Shown one piece after another: positions 1-10,543 of a stretch of 64,000 nucleotides of DNA. The DNA is from Cephalotus follicularis. Taxonomy: Eukaryota; Streptophyta; Magnoliopsida; Oxalidales; Cephalotaceae. The stretch spans positions 1 through 64,000 of the forward strand of contig BDDD01005831.1 in the NCBI GenBank assembly GCA_001972305.1, in the 5' to 3' direction. Under the pieces are notes generated by a model, which worked only from the letters and a program-made list of their open reading frames with translations, was not told where the DNA came from and did no database searches. Numbering within the stretch: the first letter of the stretch is position 1; every line of letters begins with the position of its first letter. The position numbers and the translations under genes were made by a program.

Positions 1-1315
1 TACCTCAATTTGCTATCCCAAGATCAATTGAGTGATCTATCTCTTTAAGCTTCCAAGTCACTTTTACACCAACAATCTTCAATCCAGCAGGTTCAATCAA
101 TGCATGCATGTTTATGGAAACATGCATTAGCACAGGGAGTTCAACTAGATTACACAGCTACAATTACCACTTTTATAGTAGCTTTTTACCAATCCTTCAA
201 GTCTCTAGCTTCCATTTACAACTTTCTTTGAATTCTATGCCAACTATTACTCAATCTCGGATTCAATGATGTTAATGTTGACAGAAGATGTATGTATATA
301 CTTAGGAGAATCTGTAGGCATAACAACTAACAACAACAATTCGAAATGGAATCATTTAAACTCTCTAAGCTTCATAGCTTCATTCCTTTACCATTCCAAA
401 TCAATTCTCAAGTTGTTAACTTAATCATGTTTGACAGAAAGTATATGCATACTTAAGGAATCAAGAGGCATATACTAAGTCATAACAGCAACTATAGATC
501 AATTAGAGTTGTTAAGATTCTCTAAGCTTGTCCATATTCTTACTTCCATTTACCAATTCAATTCCATAATTCTAGAAGATGTTAAACATAACCATGTTAA
601 CAGAAGATTAACATCCTTATAGTTACCTTATCAACATATATCAGGGGATTCGGATTTGGAACTTACCAGGAGAAGTCCAAGCTTCCAAGTTCCTCTTTGA
701 GCTCTAAATCCTCCACATGCAAGCTCTTCCAATCCTCTAGCAATTCTCCTTAAATCAGTGGTTTTTAACACTCAGGTTCAGCCTCTGGACAGCTGATATA
801 GAGGTTAGAAACCTTTGAATTCGCCAGAGCATTTACTCAGCCTTCCCCTTCCTTCTCTCTCTCACATGCATTCTTCTTTCCTTATCATTTCTCAACTTTC
901 TCTCTTTGATTTTGCAGGTGGCAGGTCTATAACTTGCAAAGCACATGCAAGCATGTCTTTGCATGTTCTGGCAGCTTGTGTCGCCTCCCAACACTTGTCC
1001 TTTCATGCAAAGCCCCGTCATTCAGCTTACAGGCATGCACAGACACCTGTTCTGTCGCAATTCCAGTCGACTGGATGCATGGGCCAGTCGACTGTCCACA
1101 ACACGCACTAGGCAGTCAGCTGTTCCCCTGTGACAGTCGATTGTCCAAGGCTGTTTTAGGGTTTCATGAGTCCGGTTTTCACCAACAAACCTCTAATCAA
1201 TCCAAACAATTATCAATCACAAAATTATGATAATTGGGCAGATAATTCAATTAAAATGTATATTTATTTTAAACATGGAAATCAATATACATTAATTGAA
1301 TTTGCGGTCATTACA
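1..1315 (-). mobile_element. Ty3-type LTR (LTR-G), cut by left window edge
   Basis: Read on the minus strand the LTR begins at 1315 with TGTAATGACCGCAAATTCAA and runs off the window at 1. Its sequence matches, in opposite orientation, the complete nested copy at 17444-20151 (LTR-G2): the first window bases correspond to about 18530-18570 of that copy. It is inserted in the 5' LTR of Copia-1, whose sequence resumes at 1316. About half of the expected 2.7 kb is visible, so a solo LTR cannot be told from an element end. Short open frames here are chance. Confidence 0.85.
1064..1143. repeat. TCGA-palindrome array in LTR-G
   Basis: Four copies of CAGTCGACTG or one/two-base variants are centred near 1068.5, 1089.5, 1117.5 and 1138.5, with spacings of 21, 28 and 21 bp. 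The same 21-28-21 pattern occurs in the LTR-G2 copy at 17617-17696. Confidence 0.8.
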
Positions 1316-1904
1316 ATGAGATTAAAAATATAATTAGTGAGATTAATTATATTAAGGAAAGAAAGAAGTTTAAAAGGAAAGGAATTCCTTTTAAAAAGGG
1401 CTTGTTGAATTAGAAGTTTGAGTTTAAGTAGGATTTGTCTAGCCGCAAATATATAAACACATCTCTATATTCTCAGTTAGAAGTTTTTTTAGAAATAGAA
1501 CACACTTGCTCTATTCTCAAACCATGGCCGCCTATCTCTTTCTCTCTCTCTCATACAATCAAGTGTTGATAGCTTGTGAAGCAATTCTGTTGGAGATTGA
1601 AGCTTGATGTGGATACCTTGGAGGCTTTCTATACTTGAAAGCTAGAACCGTTTCAAACGTTCAACAAGTAGTTGTGCTTTTGGAAGCAAGAAGACACAAA
1701 GGAAGAAGGAAGGAGCCGCTCCAATCATGTGAGTAATTCCGCCTGCTCCTCCCTATTGATTTATATCTAACTATATATGTATGCTCAAAAAATCCTAGAA
1801 ACGAATCATATGGCTTGATATTCATGAGATGATCACACAATATATATATTAGGGTTTTATGCATCTAGATATTTTATTGTATAAATCGCCAAAAGGTTCC
1901 AACA
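1316..1904 (+). mobile_element. Copia-1 5' LTR, 3' part
   Basis: This matches the last part of the Copia-1 3' LTR (28430-28651 plus 37747-38114) and, in reverse, the Copia-2 LTRs. It ends GGTTCCAACA directly before a primer binding site. The upstream part of this LTR lies left of the window, beyond the LTR-G insertion. It includes AATCTCATTAA-type AT-rich repeats (on the other strand), a TATA box and a CT-rich tract. Confidence 0.9.
1449..1458 (+). promoter_or_regulatory. Copia-1 LTR TATA box
   Basis: ATATATAAAC lies in the 5' LTR and is repeated in the 3' LTR (about 28563). The position within the LTR is right for the U3/R promoter of a copia element. Copia-2 carries a related CTATATATAG at the equivalent place. 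Confidence 0.5.
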
Positions 1905-1907
1905 AAA

Positions 1908-1920
1908 TGGTATCAGAGCC
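1908..1920 (+). other. Copia-1 primer binding site
   Basis: TGGTATCAGAGCC, four bases after the LTR end, is complementary to the 3' end of plant initiator-methionine tRNA, the usual primer for copia reverse transcription. Confidence 0.9.
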
Positions 1921-2043
1921 GGATTTGATACATACATATAGTTAGAATCATGTTGTTGTTGATTATATGCTTGAATTGTTTGGGTTTAATCCGTGAGACC
2001 GAAGCATGGGATGCAATTTACGATTTCCTGCTGCAGCGTAACC

Positions 2044-2258
2044 GTCGACGGTTCGAGCAAACCATCGATAGTTACGCGATACCACTGCAGCTAATCATAC
2101 GAAGACGCATAAGCGTCGACGCTTTTGAGAAAAGCGTTGACGCCTACGTTGTTGTGCGCTAACATTTTTTCCACGCTTTTGTAGTAAAGCGCACATCAAC
2201 TGCGCTAAGCGTCGACGCTTAACGCATAACTATCGACGATTTGTATTAAAGCGTCGAT
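2044..2258. repeat. TCGA-palindrome array in Copia-1 leader
   Basis: Copies of AGCGTCGACGCTT and variants (ATCGAC, GTTGAC, GTCGAT cores) are centred near 2046.5, 2066.5, 2117.5, 2138.5, 2213.5, 2234.5 and 2255.5. Neighbours within each subgroup are 20-21 bp apart. Spacers differ from one another. Confidence 0.75.
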
Positions 2259-3010
2259 GGTATGGCGTAAAAAGACGGAAAATAGTTTTCTTTTAATTGC
2301 CCATTCAATTTTTTGTATTTGTAGAAACATATCTATCGAGTTTATTAGTTAATTCAATGAGATTGATTATGCATGATGGTATGGCTGTGGACTTAACCTA
2401 ATTTGTCTTATTTTAATTCAAGTGTTGAATGTATGTTTTTATTTTTCATATTTTTTGGGTTGTAATAAATTTTGAGACTTGCATGTCTCTCTTATCTCTC
2501 TTAATTTGTATCTGTAATTCTTCTTCACCTCCTTGTAACTCCCCTTGATTTATTTCAAGGTTTCTATAGTTTGTAGTTAGTTTATGTAATTGAAGAGCGA
2601 GCGTCGCAGCAGAAGCAAGTTGGAGGAGAACGAAGATATTACAAGACCTATGCATGTATGGGAGCGAATGTATGATTGTAATAACATACCTAGGAATTAG
2701 ACTAGTAGCTTGTTTGAGAGTCAAACAAGTTGTAGCAGTAAAAGTCCATGACCTAACGTTAGTTTATAGTATGTATGTGATGCATGTCTAAATTTTGCTC
2801 TAGAGGTTCCAACGGCCTCCCCATAATATTCCATTTACCTGTAATTTGATTAATAAAGGGATGGCTAATAATAATAATGATAATGAGACTTATATTATTA
2901 TTCCTCAATTATACCATGATATCAAGTTAAAGCGAAATGGGCATAAGAGAGTGTGTGGTCGTTGCCTTCTGCCATTACAACTGATATAGATACTTTTGGA
3001 AATTGTGAGT

Positions 3011-3260
3011 GGTTTGACCCCCATCAAGGCTTACATTTTCTGGAAACATCTATGTAAGTTGAACATGAGATGTACATATGGATGAATTATGGATGTGAAT
3101 GTAAACTTGACTAGAATACATATGACGTTTTGGCCCCCGTCAAGGTCATATGTAGACTAGAGGCAAAAGCGATGATCGGGAATCATGATATTGTATGGCT
3201 AGCAAGAGTTTGCCTAACTACAAGATTCAGAGCGTTTTGGCCCCCGTCAAGGTTATACTG
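3011..3260 (+). repeat. Leader motif repeat of Copia-1
   Basis: TTTTGGCCCCCGTCAAGG occurs at about 3128 and 3234, with a variant at about 3013, spaced roughly 105-115 bp. Sequence between copies is only partly alike. Copia-2 has four equivalent sites at 58981-59290. Confidence 0.7.
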
Positions 3261-3484
3261 AAGATGTTGTAGGACACTGATCCCCACTCAGAAATAAGAT
3301 CCATGAGATTTCGATTGTTGTTTCTCATCTCCCATGATATTTGAGCGTTATGGGATTCGCGTAAAACAGTGGGAGCCTGAGAGGAAAAACACCTAAAAGA
3401 TTAAAGACCAAATCTTTATGGTTATAAACATCTAAATTGAATTTATTTGAATATTGTCTTTATTTTATATCTGCAGAAATCGCA

Positions 3485-4411
3485 ATGACAAACCCCCTCA
3501 CTGTAATTCTTGAGAAGAATCAGTTGACAGGTCCAAATTATGTGGACTGGCTACGGAATGTCAAAATAGTTTTGAATTCCGAGGACATAGATTATGTCCT
3601 AGAGGCCCCTATGCCAGTACTGCCTGCTGAAGATGCCTCAACCAAAGATCATGCCAATTATAGGAAATGGGTGGCTGATGAAAAGAAAGTCAGAAGCTAC
3701 CTAATGGCATCGATGAGCAATGCCCTACAAGTCCAGCATGAATCGATGCGAGACTCTAGGGAAATTCTCCTATATCTCCGCGAGTTATACAAAGAGACTA
3801 GTAGGAATGCTCGGTTCAAGCTCACTGCTGAGCTGTCTGGCACTAAAATGGCTGAAGGATCTTCTGTTAGTGATCATGTGCTTAAGATGATCAATGCGAT
3901 TGAACGTCTTGCTGCTCTTGGCATCATTCAGGATGCTGAATTAATCACAGATCTAATCCTTCACTCACTTCCACCTTCCTTCTCTGGTTTCATCACCAAT
4001 TTAAACATGAATAGGATATCAGCAACTTTGCCTGATCTTCTAAACATGTTGAGGGACGCCGAAGTGAACATGAATAAGGGTAAGGCCCCAGTCATGATGG
4101 TAGGGCAGTCCCGTAGGCCCAAGAGGAAGGGCAAGTCCAACCTTGAGAAGGGGAAGACTAAAAATGGGACGATACCACCACGATCAGCATCTTTCAAACC
4201 AGCGAAAGCCAGACCACATAATCAGACAAACCAGCAAGCTGTTACTGTACCAGACACTGTTGCAAGAGTTGCACCTGCTAAGGAGTCTACCGCAGAAGCT
4301 TCTGCTAAGGGACCGTGCTTCAACTGTGGGAAGCCAGGACATTGGAAAAGGAACTGTGTGACATTCCTTAGATCAATTGGCAAAGGTATGCCCTATTTGT
4401 CTTATATATAG
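3485..4411 (+). CDS. gag: Copia-1 Gag
   Basis: This is the structural protein that forms the virus-like particle in the cytoplasm and packages element RNA. The N-terminal block (start MTNPLTVILEKN, then tGPNYVDWLRNVKIVLNSE) is the UBN2/copia-Gag type. A CCHC zinc knuckle, CFNCGKPGHWKRNC, lies near the C-terminus (about residues 277-290). I start at 3485 because Copia-2 conserves this ATG and its context; an in-frame ATG at 3437 would add 16 unconserved residues. The frame is open for 308 codons and ends TAG at 4409-4411, with protease sequence continuing in the same frame. Copia-2 has the same stop. Confidence 0.85.
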   Translation: MTNPLTVILEKNQLTGPNYVDWLRNVKIVLNSEDIDYVLEAPMPVLPAEDASTKDHANYRKWVADEKKVRSYLMASMSNALQVQHESMRDSREILLYLRELYKETSRNARFKLTAELSGTKMAEGSSVSDHVLKMINAIERLAALGIIQDAELITDLILHSLPPSFSGFITNLNMNRISATLPDLLNMLRDAEVNMNKGKAPVMMVGQSRRPKRKGKSNLEKGKTKNGTIPPRSASFKPAKARPHNQTNQQAVTVPDTVARVAPAKESTAEASAKGPCFNCGKPGHWKRNCVTFLRSIGKGMPYLSYI

Positions 4412-4613
4412 GTGAATATGAATATTTCTGATTCATCTTTCTGGGTTTTAGACAGTATATGTGGTACGCATATATAATCTAATTTACAGGCCCTCACGGA
4501 CAAAAGAAACCTTGAGAAGGGTGAGGGAGATCTACGGCTTGCGGATGGTTCCATTGTTGAAGCCATAGCTATAGGATCAGTTTATATTTTGTTGCCTTCA
4601 GGCCAGAGTTTAT
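4412..4613 (+). pseudogene. Copia-1 protease fragment
   Basis: After the gag stop the same frame reads VNMNISDSSFWVLDSICGTH, then a stop, then NLEKGEGDLRLADGSIVEAI. This is the start of the copia aspartic protease, but the active-site glycine is lost (DSG has become DSI). The fragment ends abruptly at LTR-D. The rest of pol (integrase, reverse transcriptase, RNase H) is missing from Copia-1. Confidence 0.8.
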
Positions 4614-4938
4614 GTAACACCCCCGAAGGTGGGAGCCCTTATAGGTACAATAACAGAACTAAAACATAACATATCATAGAATTCAAATCTTAACTTCATT
4701 CAGAAACGTGATGGTCTAAGTCATAACATAATCTGAAACGTAGTCTGAATACTTAAGATTATCCAAAACTAAAAACAAATTCTGAAAACACAAACCAAAA
4801 TCTTAACATTGTTCAAATAGTTGGCCTAAACCTGACCACAAAACAATAACTGAAATAGGATTGGATCAATTCCTAGGTAATCCTCAAACACAAGGTGGAT
4901 ATCACTCTTACACATTTCCCCGATGCTCATGAAAACCT

Positions 4939-4961
4939 ACCGCATGGAAAGAAAAAGCGGT
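4939..4961 (-). other. Conserved LTR hairpin, LTR-D version
   Basis: ACCGC (4939-4943) and GCGGT (4957-4961) can pair. Gyp-A, Gyp-B and LTR-R have GCCGC/GCGGC at the same place, so the outer pair changed on both sides. It sits next to the conserved block GAGCAAACCTCAGTACG. Confidence 0.5.
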
Positions 4962-5978
4962 TGAGCAAACCTCAGTACGAATAAGGAAATAAAACAGTAA
5001 ACGGACATTTAAAAGATAACAATATCTGAACTTTAAATAACATAGTTAAATATCCTTTGTGATGTAAAGAAGAATATTTAAATAAAACAGTTATAAAAAT
5101 ATTCATAACTTTCTGAAAAGCACAGTATAACAAATCATAATCCAAAACTTTTTTTGATTTCATAATTCCATAACAGAGACTCTGATGTTTACATATATAT
5201 AAGTTTGCAAGGGGTTCGCGAGGTCCACATGCTCTGAAGGAAGGACGTGTATGGCACTACACAATCAATCCCAAATCTAAAAACTGAATTCTGACAATAA
5301 CTACAGTATACTCATACGCCTCAAAAGGATCCATACCCTACCCTCACAATACATATAAAAAGAGACGTCGTAGACCGATAACACCACTACGGTAAGTGTC
5401 AAGTCCTCCGTGCCAAAGGAAAATACTTATGATAGCTCATAGGTAGGTTTTTCTCTGTATGTTATTATGCTAAAACATTGTTTTATTCTAAAACAATTCT
5501 AAAATATAAACAGATTTTCTAAACAATTCTGAACATATCATATCTGAATCTGAAAGTTAACATACTTTCGATGGTAAAATCCATGTCCACATAACATATT
5601 TTCGATAGTGAAAACCATGCTCAAATCATAAAATTGGAATATTAAACTTCAGTAATAAAACCTATTTTATATAAAACCGAAACAATTATCCAATAACAAA
5701 ATCTGTACATTTTCATAAATCAAGAGCAGTATCAATTACGATAGGTCCATGACAAAAATAGTATTCATTTCAAATAAATCAAAGAGTAGCCAAGAACAAG
5801 AATATCCGTACCTTAGCCGTCAAAGTCTAAACAAATCAAAACAAATCAAACTCACACTTGGAACCTCCTAACGTTCACCACAAAAATTATCGGAACCTAG
5901 ACAGATCAACCAAACCTAAAAATATAATCAAACAGACATTAAACAACTTGCCAGAATGTCACAGTACGCGTCCAAAGC

Positions 5979-6180
5979 ATCGACGTTTTATTACTAAGCG
6001 TTGGTACTTTAGGGCAAAGTGTTGACAAAAGGACCAAAGTGAAGCACTAAACGTCGACATAAACATGGCATTTACAAAGTAAAGCGTTCATAGTTACATA
6101 TTACACACAGACAAAGCATCGACAGTTAAGAGTATAAGCGTTGACAGACTGCCAAAACATTCGACGCTTAAGACATGCAA
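5979..6180. repeat. TCGA-palindrome array 1 in LTR-D
   Basis: Degenerate AAGCGTCGACGCTT-type sites are centred near 5981.5, 6002.5, 6023.5 and 6055.5, with further sites near 6121 and 6140-6175. The first three intervals are 21, 21 and 32 bp. Confidence 0.65.
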
Positions 6181-6340
6181 AACGATAAACAGTTTTCTAT
6201 ATGCACTAAAATCTTCGTTTCTGGATTGTAAACATGTACAAAACCAGTTTTCTTAACATGAATCAGTAAAACAGTAATGTCATTTGGTTTAAAACACTTC
6301 TACAATGATTTCAATGCATAACATAAGATTTACTGGTGGC

Positions 6341-6360
6341 ATATATATATATATATATAT
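6341..6360. repeat. (AT)10 microsatellite
   Basis: Ten uninterrupted AT units lie inside LTR-D. Confidence 0.95.
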
Positions 6361-6945
6361 CAAAACAACTTGAGAATATGTTTTCTGTCATGACATTACC
6401 AAGTCAATTTCATGAACCAAATCCGTTTTGCTTATTATAACACATCAAAACAGTAGTAGGTATGTCATAAAACATGATTCCTTTTATTTAAAACCCAGTA
6501 AAACATAAACATGCAAATTACAGGTTCATCATGGTAATAACACAGTTTCAAAATGCATTTTCTGGTATTGCATGAACATGACAGTTTTTATGAATCAATT
6601 GACAAGTTATGAACAATCTAATGATCAATAGCAGCAACATAACACGAAAACTAAAGCTTTGTTTAGAAAATACCTTCTGATGATGCCAAGAAAGATGCAA
6701 AACGATGATGAATTGTGCAAGGAATATGGCTGCTTCAGTTTTATAAAGAAAATATGCAGGTGTTGTTCTTTTAAAACAATTTAAAGCATGTGTTTTCAAA
6801 ATGGCAAAAACATGTAGCTTAATAACCTTCCTTTCATGGAAAACGCGTTCAACAAAAAAAGTAAAACGGATAAATGATTTTGGTAAAGAATCCTCCTTTC
6901 CATAAACAAACCATCGTCTAAAACAATAAGGAAAGTTGACCAAAG

Positions 6946-7095
6946 CGTTGCCGGTTATTTCCAAAGCGTCGACGCTCAAGGCCTTTAGTGCAAAAGCGTC
7001 AATGTCAATTTTTAGGCATCGACGTCTTACACTTCAAAAACAAGAAATTTACACAGAAAAGCGTCGGCTGTTAACGCAAAAGCGTCATCGATTTA
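6946..7095. repeat. TCGA-palindrome array 2 in LTR-D
   Basis: Sites are centred near 6949.5, 6970.5, 7000.5, 7020.5, 7065.5 and 7086.5, with intervals of 21, 30, 20, 45 and 21 bp. The best copy is AAGCGTCGACGCT at about 6965. Confidence 0.65.
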
Positions 7096-7226
7096 CGCGC
7101 TGGACATAAAACGAAAACTCAAAAACAATTTCCAATTGGTCCAAAAATTTTATAACACATAAAACACATGCTATAAACATAACATAAGACAAAACAAACA
7201 TGCAAGCAACGAAACGGGACCAATCA

Positions 7227-7270
7227 TGCTTTATATGAGTCCTGCAAGCCAGTGTTGAGCTTGTGTTTAC
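7227..7270 (+). mobile_element. Copia-1 3' LTR, piece 1 of 4
   Basis: Sequence after 7227 (TGCTTTATATGAGTCCTGCA...) aligns with the start of the Copia-2 LTR (TGTTAGAGATGAAGTGCTGC..., read from 54918 on the minus strand), including GCCAGTGTTGAGCTTGT. It ends with TTTAC (7266-7270), the left target duplication of Gyp-A. Confidence 0.75.
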
Positions 7271-8600
7271 TGTAATACCCCGTTCGTTCACGTGCATATT
7301 TTCGGATTATTATTTGATTATTATTTGTTTTGTTATTATGTTGGCCTATTTAAAATATTAGTTTTGGGGCATGTATATTTATGGACTTTTGTGTTTGGGC
7401 CTATATGATATAATTTTTAGGCTTTTATGTCTTAGGCTAAATATTATAACCTTTGGGTTTTTGATAAAATAAGATAATAAGGATTATGGAAAAATAAAAG
7501 TTAGTTGTTTTGTATTTTAAAATCAGTTTTTTTAAAAAAATTAATATGGTTTGTGAATATTAATTTGGGTTTTTACGTTTTAGGCTTAAAGACGTTAACT
7601 TTGGGCTAGTGAATATTGGTTGGATTATGTATATGAATAGGTTAAATTAATTGAATTATATTTCGTATAAATATTAAATTGGTTTTTGTTATTAACGTGG
7701 TGAAATTGTTTTAATTGGAAAACAAATCATTTATTTTGGGCTTTATAAAACCAATTATATTGCCTTTGGATAATTGATAAAATATAATTGTAATAAGTAA
7801 TAATGGTTGTTTGGCATTTTAAATTAGTTAAAATTAGTTTTATTTATTATAAATTAGTTTAAAATATTAATATGGCAAAATAAGAGAATTATGGCAAAAA
7901 ATTTTTGTTTCCTATTTTTCTTCCCTCCCTTCCCGTTTTTCTTCCTTCTCCCTCACAAAAACAGATTTCTTTCCCTCAATTCTCACCCTAAATCCCGAAA
8001 TTATGCCCCCTTTCCACATTATATTAGAATTTGGATTCCTTTTTGGCTTACCATGACCTAAATTACCTTTCCCATATTATATATGTATGTTATTATGCAT
8101 TGTTGTGCCTCCATTGTGTGCCTCTCTCTTGGTAGCCAAATTTGCAAGGATTAGAACCTGTTATTTTCTTCTTTGCCTCACTGAATCAGGTTGGTTTCCT
8201 CTGTTATTATGGTTTAACAATTAAAATTAGTTTAATGATATCCAATGCATGTTCATGTGGTTGCTAGTGAGTTTTAGTTTGATTTCCTGCCATGCATGTT
8301 TTGTTACTGTTATGAGATTGTTAGTAAGTCCTAGAAAGTCTAATAACGGCAGTAAACAGGTTTTAAACTTAACAGATAGTGTTTGATAGGAAATTGATTA
8401 ATAGTTATGCATGCTATGAAGTAGAATTTTGCTTCCTTTAAAAGTAAGATCACCCTTGCATGATTTCTTGGCTTTAAATGCAACTAATAAGTCACATAAG
8501 TCCTATGTACATGTTTAAAATCATCTAGTATAGTAATATTGGAAGTTTGACAGAAAATTGGAATTGAATTGCTGTGTTTTTGTTGTTCTGTCGCCCAGAA

Positions 8601-8763
8601 CAGTCGACTGCCTCTTGAAATAGTCGACTGTTTTGGCTTCAACAGTCGACTGGACCCCTGTCACTGTCGACTGGATTCAACCCAGTTTGAGTATTCGACT
8701 GCCTATGCCACATAGTCGACTGCCACCTTTGAGTAACCGACTGGACCCTGATGCAGTCGACTG
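8601..8763. repeat. TCGA-palindrome array, Gyp-A 5' LTR
   Basis: Eight copies of CAGTCGACTG or close variants are centred near 8605.5, 8625.5, 8647.5, 8668.5, 8696.5, 8717.5, 8738.5 and 8758.5. Intervals are 20, 22, 21, 28, 21, 21 and 20 bp. The spacers are unlike one another. Confidence 0.9.
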
Positions 8764-9891
8764 GAATTGCCCAGGAATTTTCTGGTTTTAAGTTCTGTAA
8801 TCCGTTTGTCCGTCTAAATGATTTAGAGTCTGGTTTTAAACACTATTAAGTTACTGTTTGATGTTTGGAAGTGATATTTGAATGCTTATATGAATGATAT
8901 TGCATCTTTTAGATTTTTGTGCTTCGAGGGACTTTTAATTGTTGATCAATTCATCTATCTTTGTTGTGATCGCTTAAGGTACGGATGTTTCATTCCTTGA
9001 TACCCTCCTACTGTTTTTATTATGATAAAAAGAATGTAGTTTTACATTATGGATAACGTACGAATTTTCTTTCCTTGGCTATCTATTTATCAAACTAAAA
9101 TTTGTTTTATACTATAATATCGTTTTATAGACTTGGTTATGTTTTACGATAGGTTATGAAATGATCATCTCTTTATAGTGGAAAAATAAATGAGTTGATG
9201 CTAGATGATGATTTTGCTATATCCAGAAAATGTTTAGAAAACGTGTATACATTTTTAAATTGATTTTAAAAATAATAAAGTAATGTTTTTGAAATAAAGA
9301 TATACACAGAGATATTACGTACCTATGGAGGTACCATAGGCACGTCGTGGGCCTGGCACGGGGACTTGACACTTCCGTAGCAGTGTGATGCGACTACGAC
9401 GTCTCACTATGTTTTGAATAAATCCCATGAGGTGGATTTATGGATCCGATATGTGTGATAGAGGCGTATGGGTATACTCTAGTTTTTGAATAGGTGAAGG
9501 ATACGGATTTTGGGGATTGATTGTGTAGTGCCGTACACATCTTTCCATTTGGCATGTGGGCCTCATGAACCCCTTGCACCTATGTATATGTGTATGCACT
9601 TTGGATCTCGGTAATGAGATTATGGAATCGGATAAGTCTCTGTTTGTTGTTTTTCATTTTGTATATGTTTTGGGATGTTGAACTTAGATTAGATTATAAA
9701 ATTGAATAACGCTTGAAAATTTAATATTCGATTTGAATTGATTGTATGACTACTCACCTTCACTCTTTTTGAAAATAATCTCAATTTATTTTATGCATAA
9801 AATATATGATACTTAAATATTCAGGTATTTTCTATCTCATAAATTATCGTTTTATATTTTATGATTCTATATTCGTACTGAGGTTTGCTCA

Positions 9892-9917
9892 GCCGCGTTT
9901 TTGTGTTTCCATGCGGC
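9892..9917 (+). other. Conserved LTR hairpin, Gyp-A 5' LTR
   Basis: GCCGC (9892-9896) and GCGGC (9913-9917) flank a T-rich loop, just after GTACTGAGGTTTGCTCA. The same arrangement occurs in the Gyp-A 3' LTR, Gyp-B 5' LTR, LTR-D and LTR-R. Confidence 0.5.
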
Positions 9918-10374
9918 AGGTACTATGGGACAGCATCCGGGCAATGTGTGATGAGCGAGATGCCACCTATGATAAGGATTCAATTAGGAGATGGATCCAT
10001 TATGCTCAGTTTTTTTTTTTTTTATGGTCATGATTAGAGCCCTATTTGAACAATATTATGTCTTTTAGTTTATGTCTTTAAATTATGTTTAAGCTTGGGT
10101 TTATGATTAAGTTTTCATATTATGAATAAAGTCTTATACAATGTTTTAGATTTTGAAAATTAAGTTTTAGAGCATCACGCAATTTGATTTAAAGATGAGT
10201 TAATAATTTGATAGTAAGAATAAAGGCGAACCTTGATTATAGTTAAAAATGAATATATGCTAAGTTAATAAATTGATAAAAAGAATAAAATCAAGCCATG
10301 TTATAAGATCGGTTATGAATAGTTTAGGATTAGGACCCGTGACGACTCCCTCCGAATCGGGGGTGTTACAGTTA

Positions 10375-10385
10375 TGGTATCAGAG
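10375..10385 (+). other. Gyp-A primer binding site
   Basis: TGGTATCAGAG, four bases after the 5' LTR, is complementary to initiator-methionine tRNA. The following leader (AATAGGTTTT, CTTAGAAGACCTG) is shared with Gyp-B. Confidence 0.85.
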
Positions 10386-10543
10386 AATAGGTTTTGCTTT
10401 CCTTAGAAGACCTGTCTAGGTTTGACCTGTGAGATTGGTTAGACATTTGGTTAGGATCTTTTGTTGTGATATTTCTGACATGTTTGTTGTTTCGACCTTG
10501 GTTTCTTTGTTGTTGTGTTATGTTTTGGATTTATGTTTCGTAG

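Larger units (their letters stand above)
1905..3484 (+). other. Copia-1 5' leader
   Basis: An untranslated leader of nearly 1.6 kb separates the 5' LTR from gag, long for a copia element. It holds the primer binding site, a TCGA-palindrome array and a roughly 110-bp-spaced motif repeat. All of these recur in reverse in the Copia-2 leader (58750-60472). I see no convincing open frame. Confidence 0.75.
4614..7226 (-). mobile_element. Ty3-type solo LTR (LTR-D)
   Basis: On the minus strand it begins TGATTGGTCCCGTTTCG (7226) and ends TCGGGGGTGTTACA (4614), with normal TG...CA ends and a length of 2.6 kb. Its layout parallels the LTRs of Gyp-B: conserved blocks include GTACTGAGGTTTGCTCA-like sequence and the hairpin described below. 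No internal region is attached. Flanks do not show a target duplication (left GTTTA, right TGCTT), and the right flank is Copia-1 3' LTR rather than pol, so a deletion removed the right side of the original site. Confidence 0.8.
7271..10370 (+). repeat. Gyp-A 5' LTR
   Basis: It runs from TGTAATACCCCGTTCG to ATCGGGGGTGTTACA, 3100 bp, and matches 11815-14917. Inside it are a TCGA-palindrome array (8601-8763), the conserved GCCGC/GCGGC hairpin (9892-9917) and a T-run near 10010. The small open frames at 9394-9579 (minus) and 9806-10033 are chance. Confidence 0.93.

Noticed and set aside
815-1230. Frames of 60-98 codons in LTR-G
   Set aside because: Overlap on both strands across the palindrome array within an LTR; no protein-like pattern.
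4384-4411. Tiny GT-AG intron removing the gag-protease stop
   Set aside because: GTATGCC...TATATAG would be an intron of about 30 nt, below the size plants normally splice.
5164-5420. Host regulatory region between Copia-1 and Gyp-A
   Set aside because: Block-by-block similarity to the Gyp-B LTR in reverse shows it is LTR-D.
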